A DNA stretch of 64,000 bases, taken from Pseudomonadota bacterium. Its GTDB lineage: Bacteria; Pseudomonadota; Gammaproteobacteria; Burkholderiales; Burkholderiaceae_C. The stretch lies in contig JAIUPQ010000002.1 of NCBI GenBank assembly GCA_020161145.1, forward strand, positions 532,821 to 596,820, in the 5' to 3' direction. Of the stretch, positions 1-13,678 are shown in pieces. The position numbers were made by a program, and so were the translations under genes. The notes beneath the pieces were generated by a model. The model had not been told where the DNA came from, ran no database searches, and saw only the letters and a program-made list of their open reading frames with translations. How positions within the stretch are numbered: position 1 is the first letter of the stretch; every line of letters begins with the position of its first letter.

Positions 1-446
1 ATTTCGGCTGGTTCCTGTGCCAGCAGCGCCGCTACGCCGAGGCCGACGCCCAGTTCGAGGCGGCCATAGCCCAGCCCACCTACCAGGCCGTGCCGCGCAC
101 CCTGATGGCGCAAGGCGTCTGCCACGCCCGCAACGACCGCCTGACCGATGCCCAGCGCCGGCTGCTGCTGGCACTGGAGCAAGAGCCTGGCAACCCGGCC
201 ATTGCGCTCAATCTGGCCGAGGTCATGTACCGCAGCGGCGAGTACGAGCAAGCGCGCTTCTACATCCGCCGCGTCAACGCCACCGACGCTTACATCACCG
301 CGCAGACCCTGTGGCTGGCCGCGCGCATCGAACACAAGATGGGCCGCTTTGATCTGATCGAGCCGTTTGGCGACCAGTTGCGCCAGCGCTTTCCCCAAGC
401 TCCTGAAACCCTGTGGCTGGAACAAGGCCGCTGGGACGCCCCATGA
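1..446 (+). CDS. pilF: Type IV pilus biogenesis/stability protein PilF, C-terminal part
   Basis: Open in frame from the window edge (first full codon at position 3), so the N-terminus lies outside. The visible ~147 residues are TPR-like helix pairs, beginning FGWFLCQ and containing repeated [11 protein letters not shown]-type helices. PilF is an outer-membrane lipoprotein that helps the PilQ secretin assemble. The identification rests on these motifs plus the downstream order rodZ-ispG-hisS, which is typical in betaproteobacteria. The stop codon overlaps the rodZ start (ATGA), suggesting translational coupling. The lipobox cannot be seen because the 5' end is missing. Confidence 0.85.
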   Translation, partial: FGWFLCQQRRYAEADAQFEAAIAQPTYQAVPRTLMAQGVCHARNDRLTDAQRRLLLALEQEPGNPAIALNLAEVMYRSGEYEQARFYIRRVNATDAYITAQTLWLAARIEHKMGRFDLIEPFGDQLRQRFPQAPETLWLEQGRWDAP

Positions 447-1314
447 CCGAGGACCTGCGCAACGCCGCCCCTTCCCCCGCCGCCAGCGGCGCCACCGCCG
501 GCAGCCTGTTGCGCGCGGCGCGCGAGGCCCAGGGCCTGCATGTGGCCGCACTGGCCATCCAGCTCAAGGTGCCCCCGCGCAAGCTGGAGGCGCTGGAGGC
601 CGACCGCTACGACGAGCTGCTGGACCCCACCTTCACGCGCGCGCTGGCCCTGGCCGTCTGCCGCCTGCTGAAGATCGACGCCGCGCCCGTGCTGGCCTTG
701 TTGCCCAAGCGCCCGCTGGACGACCTGGAGCATGTGGCTTCGGGCGGCATCAACACCGCCTACAAAGACCACGGTGGCCCGCCGCCCGAAGTGCGGCTGC
801 CCATCGGCAAGGGGGCGCTCACCGCCCTGGGCGTCATCGTGCTGGCGGTGCTGGCACTGGTGCTGGCACCGGCCGATTTCGGCAGCCAACAGCTGGAGCA
901 GTGGCTGCAGGCGGCCTCGGCGCCGGCCTCGGCCAGCGCCCCGCCCGAGGTGGTGCCGCCGCCGGATGCCGCGTCGGTGCCAGCCCTGGAGCCGGCCTCG
1001 GCGGTGACCGTCGTGGCCGCAATGCCAGCGGCATCGCAGGCGGCCTCGGCCGCCACCACCGAGGCCGCGGCAGGTCCGCTGGTGCTGACCGCTGTGCAGG
1101 CCAGTTGGGTGCAGGTGCTGGACGCCGATGCGCGGCCGCTGCTGATCCGCCAACTGGCTGCGGGCGAGTCGGTCAACCTGGACAACGCGCCGCCGCTGCG
1201 CCTCATCATCGGCAACGCCGCCGGCACCCGGGTCACCTGGCGTGGCCAGGCGGTGGATCTGGCGGCGCGCACGCGCGACAACGTGGCGCGTTTCGAACTC
1301 ACAGGCACCACGCC

Positions 1315-1318
<4 letters not shown>
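443..1318 (+). CDS. rodZ: Cytoskeletal protein RodZ
   Basis: 291 residues. RodZ links the MreB cytoskeleton to the cell-wall elongation machinery across the inner membrane. The N-terminal part (about residues 19-90) is a Cro/Xre-like helix-turn-helix fold starting with [12 protein letters not shown]. One hydrophobic membrane segment lies at about 124-142. An Ala/Pro/Ser-rich linker follows, and the C-terminal DUF4115 beta domain carries [15 protein letters not shown]. An in-frame ATG exists 30 bp upstream, but the start chosen overlaps the pilF stop as ATGA and gives the family's usual beginning. The gene also overlaps ispG by 4 bp. Confidence 0.92.
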
Positions 1319-2571
<1,253 letters not shown>

Positions 2572-2580
2572 GCAAACCCC

Positions 2581-3861
2581 ATGAGTGAAGCCTTGCGTGC
2601 CATCAAAGGCATGAACGACATCCTGCCGCCCGAGGGCGCGCACTGGGAGTGGGTGGAGGGGCGCATGCGCGTGCTGCTGGCCCGCTACGGCTACCAGAAC
2701 CTGCGCACGCCCATCGTCGAGACCACGGATCTCTTCGTGCGCGGCGTGGGCGAGGTCACCGACATCGTCGAGAAGGAGATGTACTCCTTCGAAGACAAGA
2801 TGAACGGCGACCGCCTGACGCTGCGCCCCGAGGGCACGGCCGGCATCGTGCGCGCCATGATCGAACACGGCGTGCTGCACCACGGCCCGCTGCGCGGCTG
2901 GATGATCGGCCCCATGTTCCGCCATGAGCGGCCGCAGAAAGGTCGCTCGCGCCAGTTCCACCAGCTCGACGTGGAGGCGCTGGGCTATGCCGGTCCCGAC
3001 GTGGATGCCGAGCTCATCCTGCTGACGCGGGCGCTGTGGCGCGAACTGGGCCTGGTCGAAGGACGCGACGTGCGGCTGGAGCTCAACACCCTGGGCCAGC
3101 CGGCCGAGCGCCAGGCCCACCGCGAAGCGCTGGTGGCCTATTTCCAGGCCCACACCGAGCAACTGGATGACGACGCGCGCCGCCGTCTGCACACCAACCC
3201 GCTGCGCATCCTGGACACCAAGAATCCGGCCATGCAGGCCCTGGTCGAGGCCGCACCCAAACTGAGCGAGTTCCTGGGGCCCGAGTCGCTGGCCCACTTT
3301 GCCGGCCTGTGCGCCATCCTCGACGCCGCCGGGCTGGCCTACCGCGTCAACCCCCGCCTGGTGCGGGGGCTGGACTACTACAACCTCACCGTCTTCGAGT
3401 GGGTCACCGAGCGGCTGGGCTCGCAAGGCACCGTTTGCGGCGGTGGCCGCTACGACGGCCTGATTGCCCAGTTGGGCGGCAAGGGCGCACCGGCGGCCGG
3501 CTTCGGCCTGGGGCTGGAGCGGCTGGTGCTGCTGCTGCAAACCTGCGAGTTGCTGCCGGCCCCGCTGGCGCCCGACGCCTACGCCGTGGTGCCCGACGCG
3601 GCCGCCGCGCCGCGCGTGCTGCTGGTGCTGGAGGCGCTGCGTGCGGCCGGTGTGGCCGTGGTCATGCACGCAGGCGGCGGTGGCATGAAAAGCCAGTTCA
3701 AGAAGGCCGACGCCTCGGGCGCCCGGTTCGCGCTGATCTTTGGCGCCGACGAACTGGCCGCTGGTCAGGTGGCCGTCAAACCGCTGCGCGACGGCGGCGA
3801 GCAGCGGCTGCTCGCCCTGGCCGACGTGGCGAGCTGGGCGGCCGAGCTGCGCACCGCATAA
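2581..3861 (+). CDS. hisS: Histidine--tRNA ligase
   Basis: 426 residues, the usual size for bacterial HisRS. It charges tRNA-His in the cytosol. Class II synthetase motifs are visible in order: [10 protein letters not shown] at the N-terminus, motif 2 in [17 protein letters not shown], the histidine-specific GGRYDGL, motif 3 in GFGLGLERL, and the C-terminal anticodon-binding domain. It sits between ispG and the yfgM-bamB pair, the conserved proteobacterial order. The HisS paralogue hisZ lies about 7 kb downstream and is clearly distinct. Confidence 0.97.
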   Translation: MSEALRAIKGMNDILPPEGAHWEWVEGRMRVLLARYGYQNLRTPIVETTDLFVRGVGEVTDIVEKEMYSFEDKMNGDRLTLRPEGTAGIVRAMIEHGVLHHGPLRGWMIGPMFRHERPQKGRSRQFHQLDVEALGYAGPDVDAELILLTRALWRELGLVEGRDVRLELNTLGQPAERQAHREALVAYFQAHTEQLDDDARRRLHTNPLRILDTKNPAMQALVEAAPKLSEFLGPESLAHFAGLCAILDAAGLAYRVNPRLVRGLDYYNLTVFEWVTERLGSQGTVCGGGRYDGLIAQLGGKGAPAAGFGLGLERLVLLLQTCELLPAPLAPDAYAVVPDAAAAPRVLLVLEALRAAGVAVVMHAGGGGMKSQFKKADASGARFALIFGADELAAGQVAVKPLRDGGEQRLLALADVASWAAELRTA

Positions 3862-3888
3862 TCCCATCTTTCTCCCGTTGGACACCGC

Positions 3889-4566
3889 ATGGCGACCCAT
3901 CTCGATCTCGAAGAACAAGAACAACTGGCCGAACTCAAGGCCTTCTGGGCCCGCTGGGGCAATCTCATCACCGGCACCCTGACCGTGGTGCTGTTGGCCT
4001 TTGCGGGCTGGAATGGCTGGAACTGGTGGCAGCGCGAGCAGGCTGCCAAGGCATCGGCGCTGTTCGACGCCTTCGATCGGGCCGTCGTCGCCGGCAACGC
4101 CGAGCAGGCCGGCCGTGCGTTTGGCGACCTCAAGGATCGCTATGGCCGCACCGTCTATGCCCAGCAGGCGGGCCTGTTGAACGCCAAGCTGCAAGCCGAC
4201 AAAGGCGAGACGGCCGCCGCCACCGCCGCGTTGCAGTGGGTGAGCGCCCAGGGCGATGCCCAGCACGCCGACCTGGCACGGCTGCGGCTGGCGGGGCTGC
4301 AACTGGATGCCAAGCAGTACGATGCGGCGCTGCAGACGGTGGATGCCATCAAGGCGCCGTCGTTTGCCGCCTTGGCCCAGGATCGCCGGGGCGACATCCT
4401 GGCCGCGCAGGGCAAGGCCGACGAGGCCGCCAAGGCCTGGCGCGCCGCCTGGGACGCACTGCCCACCGAACAAAACTACCGCCGCGTCGTCGAGGCCAAA
4501 CTGGACCGGGCGGGCGTGGCGCCGCCGCTGCCGGCCTCGGCTGCGGCCTCGGGAGCCCAGCCATGA
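3889..4566 (+). CDS. YfgM-type TPR membrane protein
   Basis: 225 residues. A cytosolic stretch of about 23 residues precedes one membrane helix (about 24-46, TLTVVLLAFAGWNGWNWW), followed by a periplasmic TPR-like domain rich in Ala/Leu helices with the motif YGRTVYAQQAGLL. In E. coli the homologue YfgM (AncM) is an ancillary factor of the SecYEG translocon that works with periplasmic chaperones and PpiD. Location between hisS and bamB supports the call. It overlaps bamB by 4 bp. Confidence 0.88.
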   Translation: MATHLDLEEQEQLAELKAFWARWGNLITGTLTVVLLAFAGWNGWNWWQREQAAKASALFDAFDRAVVAGNAEQAGRAFGDLKDRYGRTVYAQQAGLLNAKLQADKGETAAATAALQWVSAQGDAQHADLARLRLAGLQLDAKQYDAALQTVDAIKAPSFAALAQDRRGDILAAQGKADEAAKAWRAAWDALPTEQNYRRVVEAKLDRAGVAPPLPASAAASGAQP

Positions 4567-5672
4567 ACATCCGTTTGCTTGCGGCGGTGGCCGCCGCTGT
4601 GTGGCTGGCCGGTTGTGCCGCCGATCGGCCGCCGCCCGCGCCGCTGGAGACCGTGCAGGCCAAGATTGCCGGCCGTCAGGTCTGGTCGGCCCGCATCGGC
4701 AAGGTGTCGTTCCCGCTGGAGGTGATGGCACGTGGCGGTCGGCTGTATCTGGCCGCAGACGACGGCCAGGTGCTGGCGCTGGACGCCACCACGGGCGCCG
4801 AGGCCTGGCGTGCCCAGGTGGCCGGTGGCATCGCGGCCGGCGTGGGCAGCGACGGTCGGTTTGCCGCCGTGGTCACCCGGGCCAACGACCTGGTGGTGCT
4901 GGAGGCGGGCCGCGAGGTCTGGCGCACCGCCCAGCCCGGCCCGGTGGTGACACCGCCGCTGGTGGCGGGCGAGCGCGTCTTCGTCATGGGCAGCGACCGC
5001 ATCGTGCGCGCCTACGACGCCCTCGATGGCCGCTACCTGTGGCAGTTCAAGCGCGCGGGCGATTCGCTGACGCTGGCCCAGCGGGGCGTGCTGGCGGCTT
5101 ACCAGGACACCTTGCTGGTGGGGCAGGGTGCCAAGCTGGTGGCGCTGGATCCCACTGTGGGCACCGTGCGCTGGGAGGCTGCGGTGACGAATCCGCGTGG
5201 CACCAACGAGATCGAGCGCCTGGCCGATCTGGTCGGCCCCATCAACCGGGTGGGCGCCAGCTACTGCGTGCGCGCCTTCCAGTCGGCCACCGGCTGTGTG
5301 GACGCCACCAATGGCCGCGTGCAGTGGAGCCAACTGGGCGGGGGTGTGGAAGCGGTGGGCGGCCAGGCCGACGCAATCTTCGGTGCCGATGGCAGCGACC
5401 GCGTCAGCGCCCGCCGCCGTGACAAGGGCGACCTGCTGTGGAGCCATGAGCGCCTGCTGAATCGCCAGCTCTCGGCTCCGGCCGCCATGGGCACGGCGGT
5501 GGTGTTTGGCGACTTCGAGGGTTGGCTGCATTTCATGGACGCGGCCACCGGCCAGCCGGTGCTGCGCCTAGGTACCGACGGCTCGCGCATCGCCGCGCCG
5601 CTGGTGGTCGAGGGCACGACGCTGGTGGCTGTGACCGCCGACGGTGGTGTCTTTGCCTTCCGTCCCGAGTAA
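4563..5672 (+). CDS. bamB: Outer-membrane protein assembly factor BamB
   Basis: 369 residues. This is the lipoprotein subunit of the BAM complex, which folds beta-barrel proteins into the outer membrane. The signal peptide ends in a lipobox, WLAGC, with lipidated Cys at residue 18. The rest is a PQQ-like eight-bladed beta-propeller with repeating patterns such as LALDATTGAEAWRAQV and VYAYDA-like blades ending GGVFAFRPE. The ATG overlaps the yfgM stop codon, supporting this start. der follows 18 bp later. Confidence 0.95.
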   Translation: MNIRLLAAVAAAVWLAGCAADRPPPAPLETVQAKIAGRQVWSARIGKVSFPLEVMARGGRLYLAADDGQVLALDATTGAEAWRAQVAGGIAAGVGSDGRFAAVVTRANDLVVLEAGREVWRTAQPGPVVTPPLVAGERVFVMGSDRIVRAYDALDGRYLWQFKRAGDSLTLAQRGVLAAYQDTLLVGQGAKLVALDPTVGTVRWEAAVTNPRGTNEIERLADLVGPINRVGASYCVRAFQSATGCVDATNGRVQWSQLGGGVEAVGGQADAIFGADGSDRVSARRRDKGDLLWSHERLLNRQLSAPAAMGTAVVFGDFEGWLHFMDAATGQPVLRLGTDGSRIAAPLVVEGTTLVAVTADGGVFAFRPE

Positions 5673-5690
5673 CCAAGCGATCAACAGTCT

Positions 5691-7034
5691 GTGAAACCCG
5701 TCATCGCACTCGTGGGCCGCCCCAACGTGGGCAAGTCCACGTTGTTCAACCGCATGACCAAGAGCCGCGACGCCATCGTCGCGGACTTTGCGGGTCTGAC
5801 GCGCGATCGCCACTATGGCGATGGCCGGCTGGGCTCGCGCGAGTTCATCGTTATCGATACCGGTGGCTTTGAGCCCGAGAAACCCACCGGCATCGTCGCC
5901 GCCATGGCCAGCCAGACGCGCCAGGCGGTGGCCGAGGCCGACGTGGTGGTGCTGGTGGTCGACATCCGCGCCGGCCTTTCGGCGCAGGACATGGACATCG
6001 CCCGCTACCTGCGCCAGGCCGGCAAGCGCACGCTGGTGGCGGTCAACAAGGCCGAGGGCATGAGCGAGTCGCCCCATCTGGCCGAGTTTCACGAGTTGGG
6101 CATGGGCGAGCCTCATCCCGTCTCGGCGGCCCATGGTCAGGGCATCCGCAGCCTGCTCGAGGCGGTGCTCGACGATGTGCCCGAGCCCGAGGCTGAGGAG
6201 GGCGACGACGGTGAGGAGGCCGAGAGGCCCATCCGTCTGGCCGTGGCAGGCCGGCCCAACGTGGGCAAAAGCACCCTCATCAACGCCTGGCTGGGCGAGG
6301 AGCGGCTGATCGCCTTCGACATGCCCGGCACCACGCGCGATGCCATCCGCGTGCCGCTGGAGCGCGACGGCCAGCGCTACGAGCTGATTGACACGGCGGG
6401 CCTGCGCCGCAAAGGCCGGGTGTTCGAGGCCATCGAGAAGTTCTCGGTGGTCAAGACGCTGCAGGCCATCGCCGACGCCAACGTGGTGGTGTTGATGGTG
6501 GACGCCACGCTGGGCGTCAGCGAGCAGGACGCCCACATTGCCGGCTATGTGCTGGACGCCGGCCGCGCCGTGGTCATTGCCATCAACAAATGGGACGCCA
6601 TCGACAGCTACCAGCGCCAGATGCTGGAGCGCTCCATCGAATCGCGGTTGGCCTTCTTGAAGTTTGCGCCCATCGTCCACATCTCTGCCCTCAAGCGCCA
6701 AGGATTCAGCCCCCTATGGCAGGCCATTGCCCAGGCCCATGCCTCGGCCACGCGCAAGCTGTCCACGCCGGTGCTGACCCGCCTCGTCGCCGAGGCGGTC
6801 ATCCACCAGGCGCCCAAGCGCGTGGGTGCGGTGCGGCCCAAGCTGCGGTATGCCCATCAGGGCGGCTCCAACCCGCCCATTGTGGTCATCCATGGCAATG
6901 CGCTGGACGGGCTGACCGATGCGTATCTGCGGTATCTGGAAGGGCGTATCCGCCTGCATTTCAAGCTGGTGGGCACGCCGCTGCGGTTCGAGCTGAAAAG
7001 TTCGCGGAACCCATTCGACCCCAAAGCGTCTTAA
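5691..7034 (+). CDS. der: Ribosome biogenesis GTPase Der (EngA)
   Basis: 447 residues. Der acts in maturation of the 50S subunit and has two tandem GTPase domains. The first P-loop GRPNVGKST is near residue 9 and the second, with the same GRPNVGKST, is near residue 187. They are separated by an acidic linker, and a KH-like C-terminal domain follows. DTGGF and DTAGL serve as the G3 motifs. Translation starts at GTG, chosen because it places the first P-loop at the normal distance from the N-terminus. hfq follows in the conserved order. Confidence 0.96.
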   Translation: MKPVIALVGRPNVGKSTLFNRMTKSRDAIVADFAGLTRDRHYGDGRLGSREFIVIDTGGFEPEKPTGIVAAMASQTRQAVAEADVVVLVVDIRAGLSAQDMDIARYLRQAGKRTLVAVNKAEGMSESPHLAEFHELGMGEPHPVSAAHGQGIRSLLEAVLDDVPEPEAEEGDDGEEAERPIRLAVAGRPNVGKSTLINAWLGEERLIAFDMPGTTRDAIRVPLERDGQRYELIDTAGLRRKGRVFEAIEKFSVVKTLQAIADANVVVLMVDATLGVSEQDAHIAGYVLDAGRAVVIAINKWDAIDSYQRQMLERSIESRLAFLKFAPIVHISALKRQGFSPLWQAIAQAHASATRKLSTPVLTRLVAEAVIHQAPKRVGAVRPKLRYAHQGGSNPPIVVIHGNALDGLTDAYLRYLEGRIRLHFKLVGTPLRFELKSSRNPFDPKAS

Positions 7035-7072
7035 ACTGACCCGTTCGTTTTTTCTTCTTCGGAACCCATATC

Positions 7073-7318
7073 GTGAGCAACAAAGGGCAACTCCTACAAG
7101 ACCCGTTTCTGAACCTGCTGCGCAAAGAGCATGTGCCAGTGTCCATTTACCTGGTCAACGGCATCAAGCTGCAAGGCCACATCGAGTCGTTCGATCAGTA
7201 TGTGGTGCTGCTGCGCAACACGGTCACGCAGATGGTTTACAAACACGCCATCTCCACCGTGGTGCCGGGCCGCGCGGTGAATTTCCACCCTGCGGACAGC
7301 GGTACCGACGACGCTTGA
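7073..7318 (+). CDS. hfq: RNA chaperone Hfq
   Basis: 81 residues, the usual betaproteobacterial length. Hfq is a hexameric Sm-like protein that binds small RNAs and mRNAs. The Sm1 region includes [18 protein letters not shown] and the Sm2 region includes [13 protein letters not shown] with the diagnostic YKHAIST. Start is GTG with a modest GGAA-type site upstream. The stop codon overlaps the TTG start of hflX, so the two genes are probably translationally coupled. Confidence 0.97.
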   Translation: MSNKGQLLQDPFLNLLRKEHVPVSIYLVNGIKLQGHIESFDQYVVLLRNTVTQMVYKHAISTVVPGRAVNFHPADSGTDDA

Positions 7319-8505
7319 GCCCGGTCACTGTTTCCGACACCGCCCCCAAGGTGGTGTTGGTGGGGGTCGATTTCGGCCCCGGCTCCTCGTTTGAGCCCAC
7401 CCTGGACGAGTTGGCGTTGCTGGCCGAGTCGGCCGGTGATGCGCCCGTGGCGCGCATCACGGCACGCCGCAAGTCGCCTGACCCGGCCCTCTTCGTGGGC
7501 AGTGGCAAGGCCGACGAGATAAAGGCCGAGGTGGTGCTTCAAGGCGCCCAGGGCGTGATCTTCGACCAGGCCCTGTCGCCCGCCCAGCAGCGCAATCTCG
7601 AGCGCCACATGGGCGTGGCCGTCTCCGACCGCACGGCGCTGATCCTCGACATCTTTGCCGCCCGGGCCAAAAGCCACGAGGGCAAGCTGCAGGTGGAGCT
7701 GGCGCGGCTGCAATACCTGTCCACGCGCCTGGTGCGCCGCTGGAGCCACCTGGAGCGCCAGAGCGGCGGCATCGGCATGCGCGGCGGCCCTGGCGAGACA
7801 CAGATCGAGCTGGACCGCCGCATGATTGGCGATCGCATCAAGTCGGTCAAGGCGCAGCTGGAGAAGGTCAAGCGCCAGCGCCAGACCCAACGCCGTGCGC
7901 GCGAGCGCAGCGGGGTGTTGCGCGTCTCGCTGGTGGGCTACACCAACGCCGGCAAGAGCACGCTGTTCAATGCCCTGACCAAGGCCCGCAGCTACGCCGC
8001 CGATCAGCTCTTTGCCACGCTGGACACCACCACGCGCGCGCTGTACCTGAGCGAGGCCCAGCGCTCGGTGTCGCTGTCGGACACGGTGGGCTTCATCCGT
8101 GACCTGCCGCACAAGCTGGTCGAGGCCTTCCAGGCCACGCTGCAGGAGGCGGCCGATGCCGACTTGCTGCTGCATGTGGTCGATGCGGCCAACCCGCTGC
8201 TGCACGAGCAGCGCGCCGAGGTCGAGCGCGTGCTCGAAGAGATCGGCGCGCAGCAGGTGCCGCAGATTCTCGTTTTCAACAAGATCGATGCCTTGCCGGC
8301 CAGCCAACGCCCGCGCACGCTGGTCGATGCACTGGAGCTGGCGCCCGGCCTGCGCGTACCCCGCGTGTGGGTCAGTGCGCTGACCGGTGAAGGCCTGCCG
8401 CAGCTGCGCCAGGCCATTGCCGAGTTCGCTGCGGCCCAGGCGCTCGCGCCGGCGCCGGCTGTGGCCGATCCCCGTTTTGAACCCCTACCTGGTGCTGTGT
8501 CATGA
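7315..8505 (+). CDS. hflX: GTPase HflX
   Basis: 396 residues. HflX is a ribosome-splitting GTPase linked to heat-stress rescue. The N-terminal domain has the family motif SGKADEI, then a coiled-coil region [13 protein letters not shown], and the G domain carries GYTNAGKST with DTVGFI as the G3 motif. The start is TTG, overlapping the hfq stop by 4 bp. The downstream overlap with hflK is again ATGA. This is the classical hfq-hflX-hflK-hflC order. Confidence 0.95.
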   Translation: MSPVTVSDTAPKVVLVGVDFGPGSSFEPTLDELALLAESAGDAPVARITARRKSPDPALFVGSGKADEIKAEVVLQGAQGVIFDQALSPAQQRNLERHMGVAVSDRTALILDIFAARAKSHEGKLQVELARLQYLSTRLVRRWSHLERQSGGIGMRGGPGETQIELDRRMIGDRIKSVKAQLEKVKRQRQTQRRARERSGVLRVSLVGYTNAGKSTLFNALTKARSYAADQLFATLDTTTRALYLSEAQRSVSLSDTVGFIRDLPHKLVEAFQATLQEAADADLLLHVVDAANPLLHEQRAEVERVLEEIGAQQVPQILVFNKIDALPASQRPRTLVDALELAPGLRVPRVWVSALTGEGLPQLRQAIAEFAAAQALAPAPAVADPRFEPLPGAVS

Positions 8506-9716
8506 ACCCACCTCGATTCCGCCTGCCCGGCATCTTCCAGCAGGGCCGCAACGACGGCCCGCCCGACCTCAACGAGGTCTGGGAGCGCTTCAACCGCCAG
8601 CTCTCTGGCCTGCTGGGCGGCAAACGCCCGCCGCCGCCACCGCCCAATCCGAACGGTAACGAGCCGCCGCAGTTCCAGCCCGATCTCAAGCACGCCGGGG
8701 CCGGCGTGGGCCTCGCCGTGGCGGCCGTGGTGGCGGTCTGGCTGCTGTCGGGTGCCTTCATCGTGCAGGAAGGCGAAGAGGCCGTGATCACCACCTTCGG
8801 CAAGTACACCAGCAAGGTGGGTGCCGGCATCCAGTGGCGCATGCCTTACCCCATTCAGCGTCACGAGACGGTGCCGGTGACGCAACTGCGCTCGGTGGAA
8901 GTGGGCAATGACTCCTCGGTGGTGGCTGCCACCGGCCTGCGTGACTCGTCCATGCTGACCCAGGACGAGAACATCGTCGATCTGCGCTTTACCGTGCAGT
9001 ACACGCTGAAAGATGCGCCCGACTTCCTCTACCAGAACCGCTCTCCCGAGGTGGCCGTCAAGCAGGCGGCCGAGTCGGCAGTGCGTGAGATCGTGGGCAA
9101 GAGCCGGGTCGACGACGTGCTGTACGAGCGCCGCGACGCCATCGCCGCCGATCTGGTCAAGTCCATCCAGGCCCAGCTCGACCGCCTCAAGGTGGGCGTG
9201 CAGCTCAGCAGCGTCAACCTGCAAAGCGTGCAGGTGCCCGAACAGGTGCAGGCCGCGTTCGACGACGCCGTCAAGGCCGGCGCCGACCGCGACCGCCTGA
9301 AGAACGAAGGCCAGGCCTATGCCAGCGACGTGGTGCCCAAGGCCCAGGGTCAGGCCGCCCGCCTGGACGAAGAGGCCAAAGGGTATGCGGCGCGCGTCGT
9401 GGCCACGGCCGAAGGTGACGCCCAGCGCTTTGCCTCGGTGGTGGCCGAGTACCAGAAAGCGCCCACCGTCACCCGCGACCGCCTCTACACCGACACCATG
9501 CGTGAGGTCTATGGCAACGTCAGCAAGGTCATGGTCGAGAGCCGCAGCAGCGGCAATCTGCTGTACCTGCCGCTGGACCAGTTGCTCAAGCAATCCGGTG
9601 CGACCTCACCGCCAGCGGCCACGCCAGCCGAGCCTACGCATGTGACGCCTGCCGACGCCGCTGCGGACGCGCGCGCGCGTGACACCAGCCGCAGCCGCGA
9701 GCGCGACAGCCGTTGA
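8502..9716 (+). CDS. hflK: FtsH protease modulator HflK
   Basis: 404 residues. HflK forms with HflC a membrane complex that modulates the AAA protease FtsH. The N-terminus is rich in Pro and Asn (PPPPPPNPNGN near residue 45). One membrane segment follows (about residues 66-88), then a periplasmic SPFH/band-7 domain starting with VQEGEEAVITTFGKY. A long helical, Ala- and charge-rich region leads to an acidic and Arg-rich tail. It overlaps hflX by 4 bp and precedes hflC. Confidence 0.95.
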   Translation: MNPPRFRLPGIFQQGRNDGPPDLNEVWERFNRQLSGLLGGKRPPPPPPNPNGNEPPQFQPDLKHAGAGVGLAVAAVVAVWLLSGAFIVQEGEEAVITTFGKYTSKVGAGIQWRMPYPIQRHETVPVTQLRSVEVGNDSSVVAATGLRDSSMLTQDENIVDLRFTVQYTLKDAPDFLYQNRSPEVAVKQAAESAVREIVGKSRVDDVLYERRDAIAADLVKSIQAQLDRLKVGVQLSSVNLQSVQVPEQVQAAFDDAVKAGADRDRLKNEGQAYASDVVPKAQGQAARLDEEAKGYAARVVATAEGDAQRFASVVAEYQKAPTVTRDRLYTDTMREVYGNVSKVMVESRSSGNLLYLPLDQLLKQSGATSPPAATPAEPTHVTPADAAADARARDTSRSRERDSR

Positions 9717-9739
9717 GCCCGGGAAGGACACCAAACGCC

Positions 9740-10612
9740 ATGAATCGCATTGCCCTAATCGCCGCCGGCCTCGTGCTCGCGCTGATGGCCGCCGCCTCCA
9801 CCATGTTCGTCGTCGACCAACGGCAGATTGCCGTGGTCTATTCGCTGGGTGAGTTCCACGACGTCATCCAGGACCCGGGGCTGAAGTTCAAGCTGCCGCC
9901 GCCGTTCCAGAACGTGGAATTCCTCGACAAGCGCATCCAGACGCTGGACAGCCCCGAGTCGCGCGCCATCTTCACGGCCGAGAAAAAGAGCCTGGTCATC
10001 GACTGGCTGGTCAAGTGGCGCATCACCGATCCGCGCCAATACATCCGCAACAGCGGCACCGACCAGCGCAACCTGGAAAACCGCCTCTCGCCGGTGGTGC
10101 AGGCCGCGTTCAACGAGGAGATCACCCGCCGCACCGTGGGCGGCGTGCTGGCCACCGAGCGCGAGCAGATCATGCAGGAGGTCAAGAACCGCCTGGCCAA
10201 CGACGCCAAATCGTTCGGCATCGAAATCCTGGACGTGCGCATCAAGCGCGTGGACTTCGTGGCCAGCATCACCGATTCGGTCTACCGCCGCATGGAGTCC
10301 GAGCGCAAGCGCGTGGCCAACGAGCTGCGCTCCACCGGCCAGGCCGAGGGCGAGAAGATCCGCGCCGACGCCGACCGCCAGCGCGAGGTCATCCTGGCCG
10401 AGGCCTACCGCGACGCCCAGAAACTCAAGGGTGAGGGCGACGGCCAGGCCAATGCCATCTACGCCCAGAGCTTTGGCAAAGACCCGCAGTTTGCCCAGTT
10501 CTACCGCAGCCTCGAAGCCTATCGCGCGAGCTTTCGCAACAAGGGCGACGTGATGGTGGTGGACCAGAGCAGCGACTTCTTCAAGGCCATGCGCTCCACC
10601 GGCAGCAAGTGA
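9740..10612 (+). CDS. hflC: FtsH protease modulator HflC
   Basis: 290 residues. This is the SPFH partner of HflK. An N-terminal membrane anchor (about residues 3-23) is followed by the band-7 domain with VDQRQIAVVYSLGEF and the family helix VKRVDFVASITDSVYRRM region. An in-frame TTG 27 bp upstream overlaps hflK. The ATG at 9740 is preferred because it follows a good ribosome-binding site (AAGGA at 9724-9728) and gives the standard N-terminus. It overlaps the next small gene by 4 bp. Confidence 0.94.
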   Translation: MNRIALIAAGLVLALMAAASTMFVVDQRQIAVVYSLGEFHDVIQDPGLKFKLPPPFQNVEFLDKRIQTLDSPESRAIFTAEKKSLVIDWLVKWRITDPRQYIRNSGTDQRNLENRLSPVVQAAFNEEITRRTVGGVLATEREQIMQEVKNRLANDAKSFGIEILDVRIKRVDFVASITDSVYRRMESERKRVANELRSTGQAEGEKIRADADRQREVILAEAYRDAQKLKGEGDGQANAIYAQSFGKDPQFAQFYRSLEAYRASFRNKGDVMVVDQSSDFFKAMRSTGSK

Positions 10613-10797
10613 GTGGCTGGGATTGGCTGCTGACGGCGGCCGGGCTGATGCTGATTGCCGAAGGGCTGCTGCCCTTCGTCAATCCCGACGCCTGGCGGCG
10701 CGTCGTCGAGCAGGCGCTGCGGCTGCCCAATGCGCAGTTGCGCCTGATCGGCCTGGCGTCCATCGGTGCGGGCGTGCTGCTGTTGCTGTGGGTCTGA
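10609..10797 (+). CDS. Small inner-membrane protein, DUF2065 family
   Basis: 62 residues with two hydrophobic helices (about 5-24 and 42-61), beginning MSGWDWLLTAAGL. Genes of this family commonly sit between hflC and hisZ or purA in proteobacteria (YjeT type); the molecular role is unknown. The GTG start overlaps the hflC stop. A weak TACAAT-like -10 sequence lies just downstream (about 10813), which might serve hisZ, but no convincing -35 sequence was seen. Confidence 0.85.
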   Translation: MSGWDWLLTAAGLMLIAEGLLPFVNPDAWRRVVEQALRLPNAQLRLIGLASIGAGVLLLLWV

Positions 10798-10841
10798 ACG
10801 GGCCATCGGTACAATGCCGTTTTTAACCCCCCGGTGAATTT

Positions 10842-13366
<2,525 letters not shown>

Positions 13367-13412
13367 CTGTCTGGTGGCGTGCTTCGGACTCGGTCACGCG
13401 TAGCGCGACCCC

Positions 13413-13437
13413 GGCCGGCCTTGCAAGGCCGGCCTTT
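13413..13437 (+). terminator. Probable rho-independent terminator after purA
   Basis: A perfect self-complementary stretch (13413-13434, arms GGCCGGCCTT and AAGGCCGGCC) is followed by TTT. It lies 47 bp after purA on the same strand. The T-run is short, so it may be a weaker terminator or an intergenic repeat hairpin. A second inverted repeat (CCAGGCGC/GCGCCTGG, 13450-13469) follows without a T-run. Confidence 0.5.
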
Positions 13438-13503
13438 CGAGTCCTATCGCCAGGCGCGCAGGCGCCTGGCTCCTCCTGGACACCCCATCCCCAAAACAAA
13501 AAA

Positions 13504-13527
13504 GCCGACACTTGCGTGTCGGCTTTT
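13504..13527. terminator. Bidirectional rho-independent terminator
   Basis: An 8-bp stem (GCCGACAC/GTGTCGGC) with a TTGC loop is flanked by an A-run upstream and TTTT downstream, so it has the form of a terminator on both strands. On the minus strand it lies just after the tRNA-Leu gene, which it most likely terminates. Confidence 0.85.
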
Positions 13528-13536
13528 AGGGGGATG

Positions 13537-13621
<85 letters not shown>

Positions 13622-13678
13622 TTTCAGGATTTGTTTTCTCTAAGCAGCATGCGCTGCACAGAAAGATAGGACTTTATC

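Noticed and set aside
10811-10820. TACAAT as a hisZ promoter
   Set aside because: No -35 at proper distance; kept only as a remark because hisZ may be read from the upstream operon.
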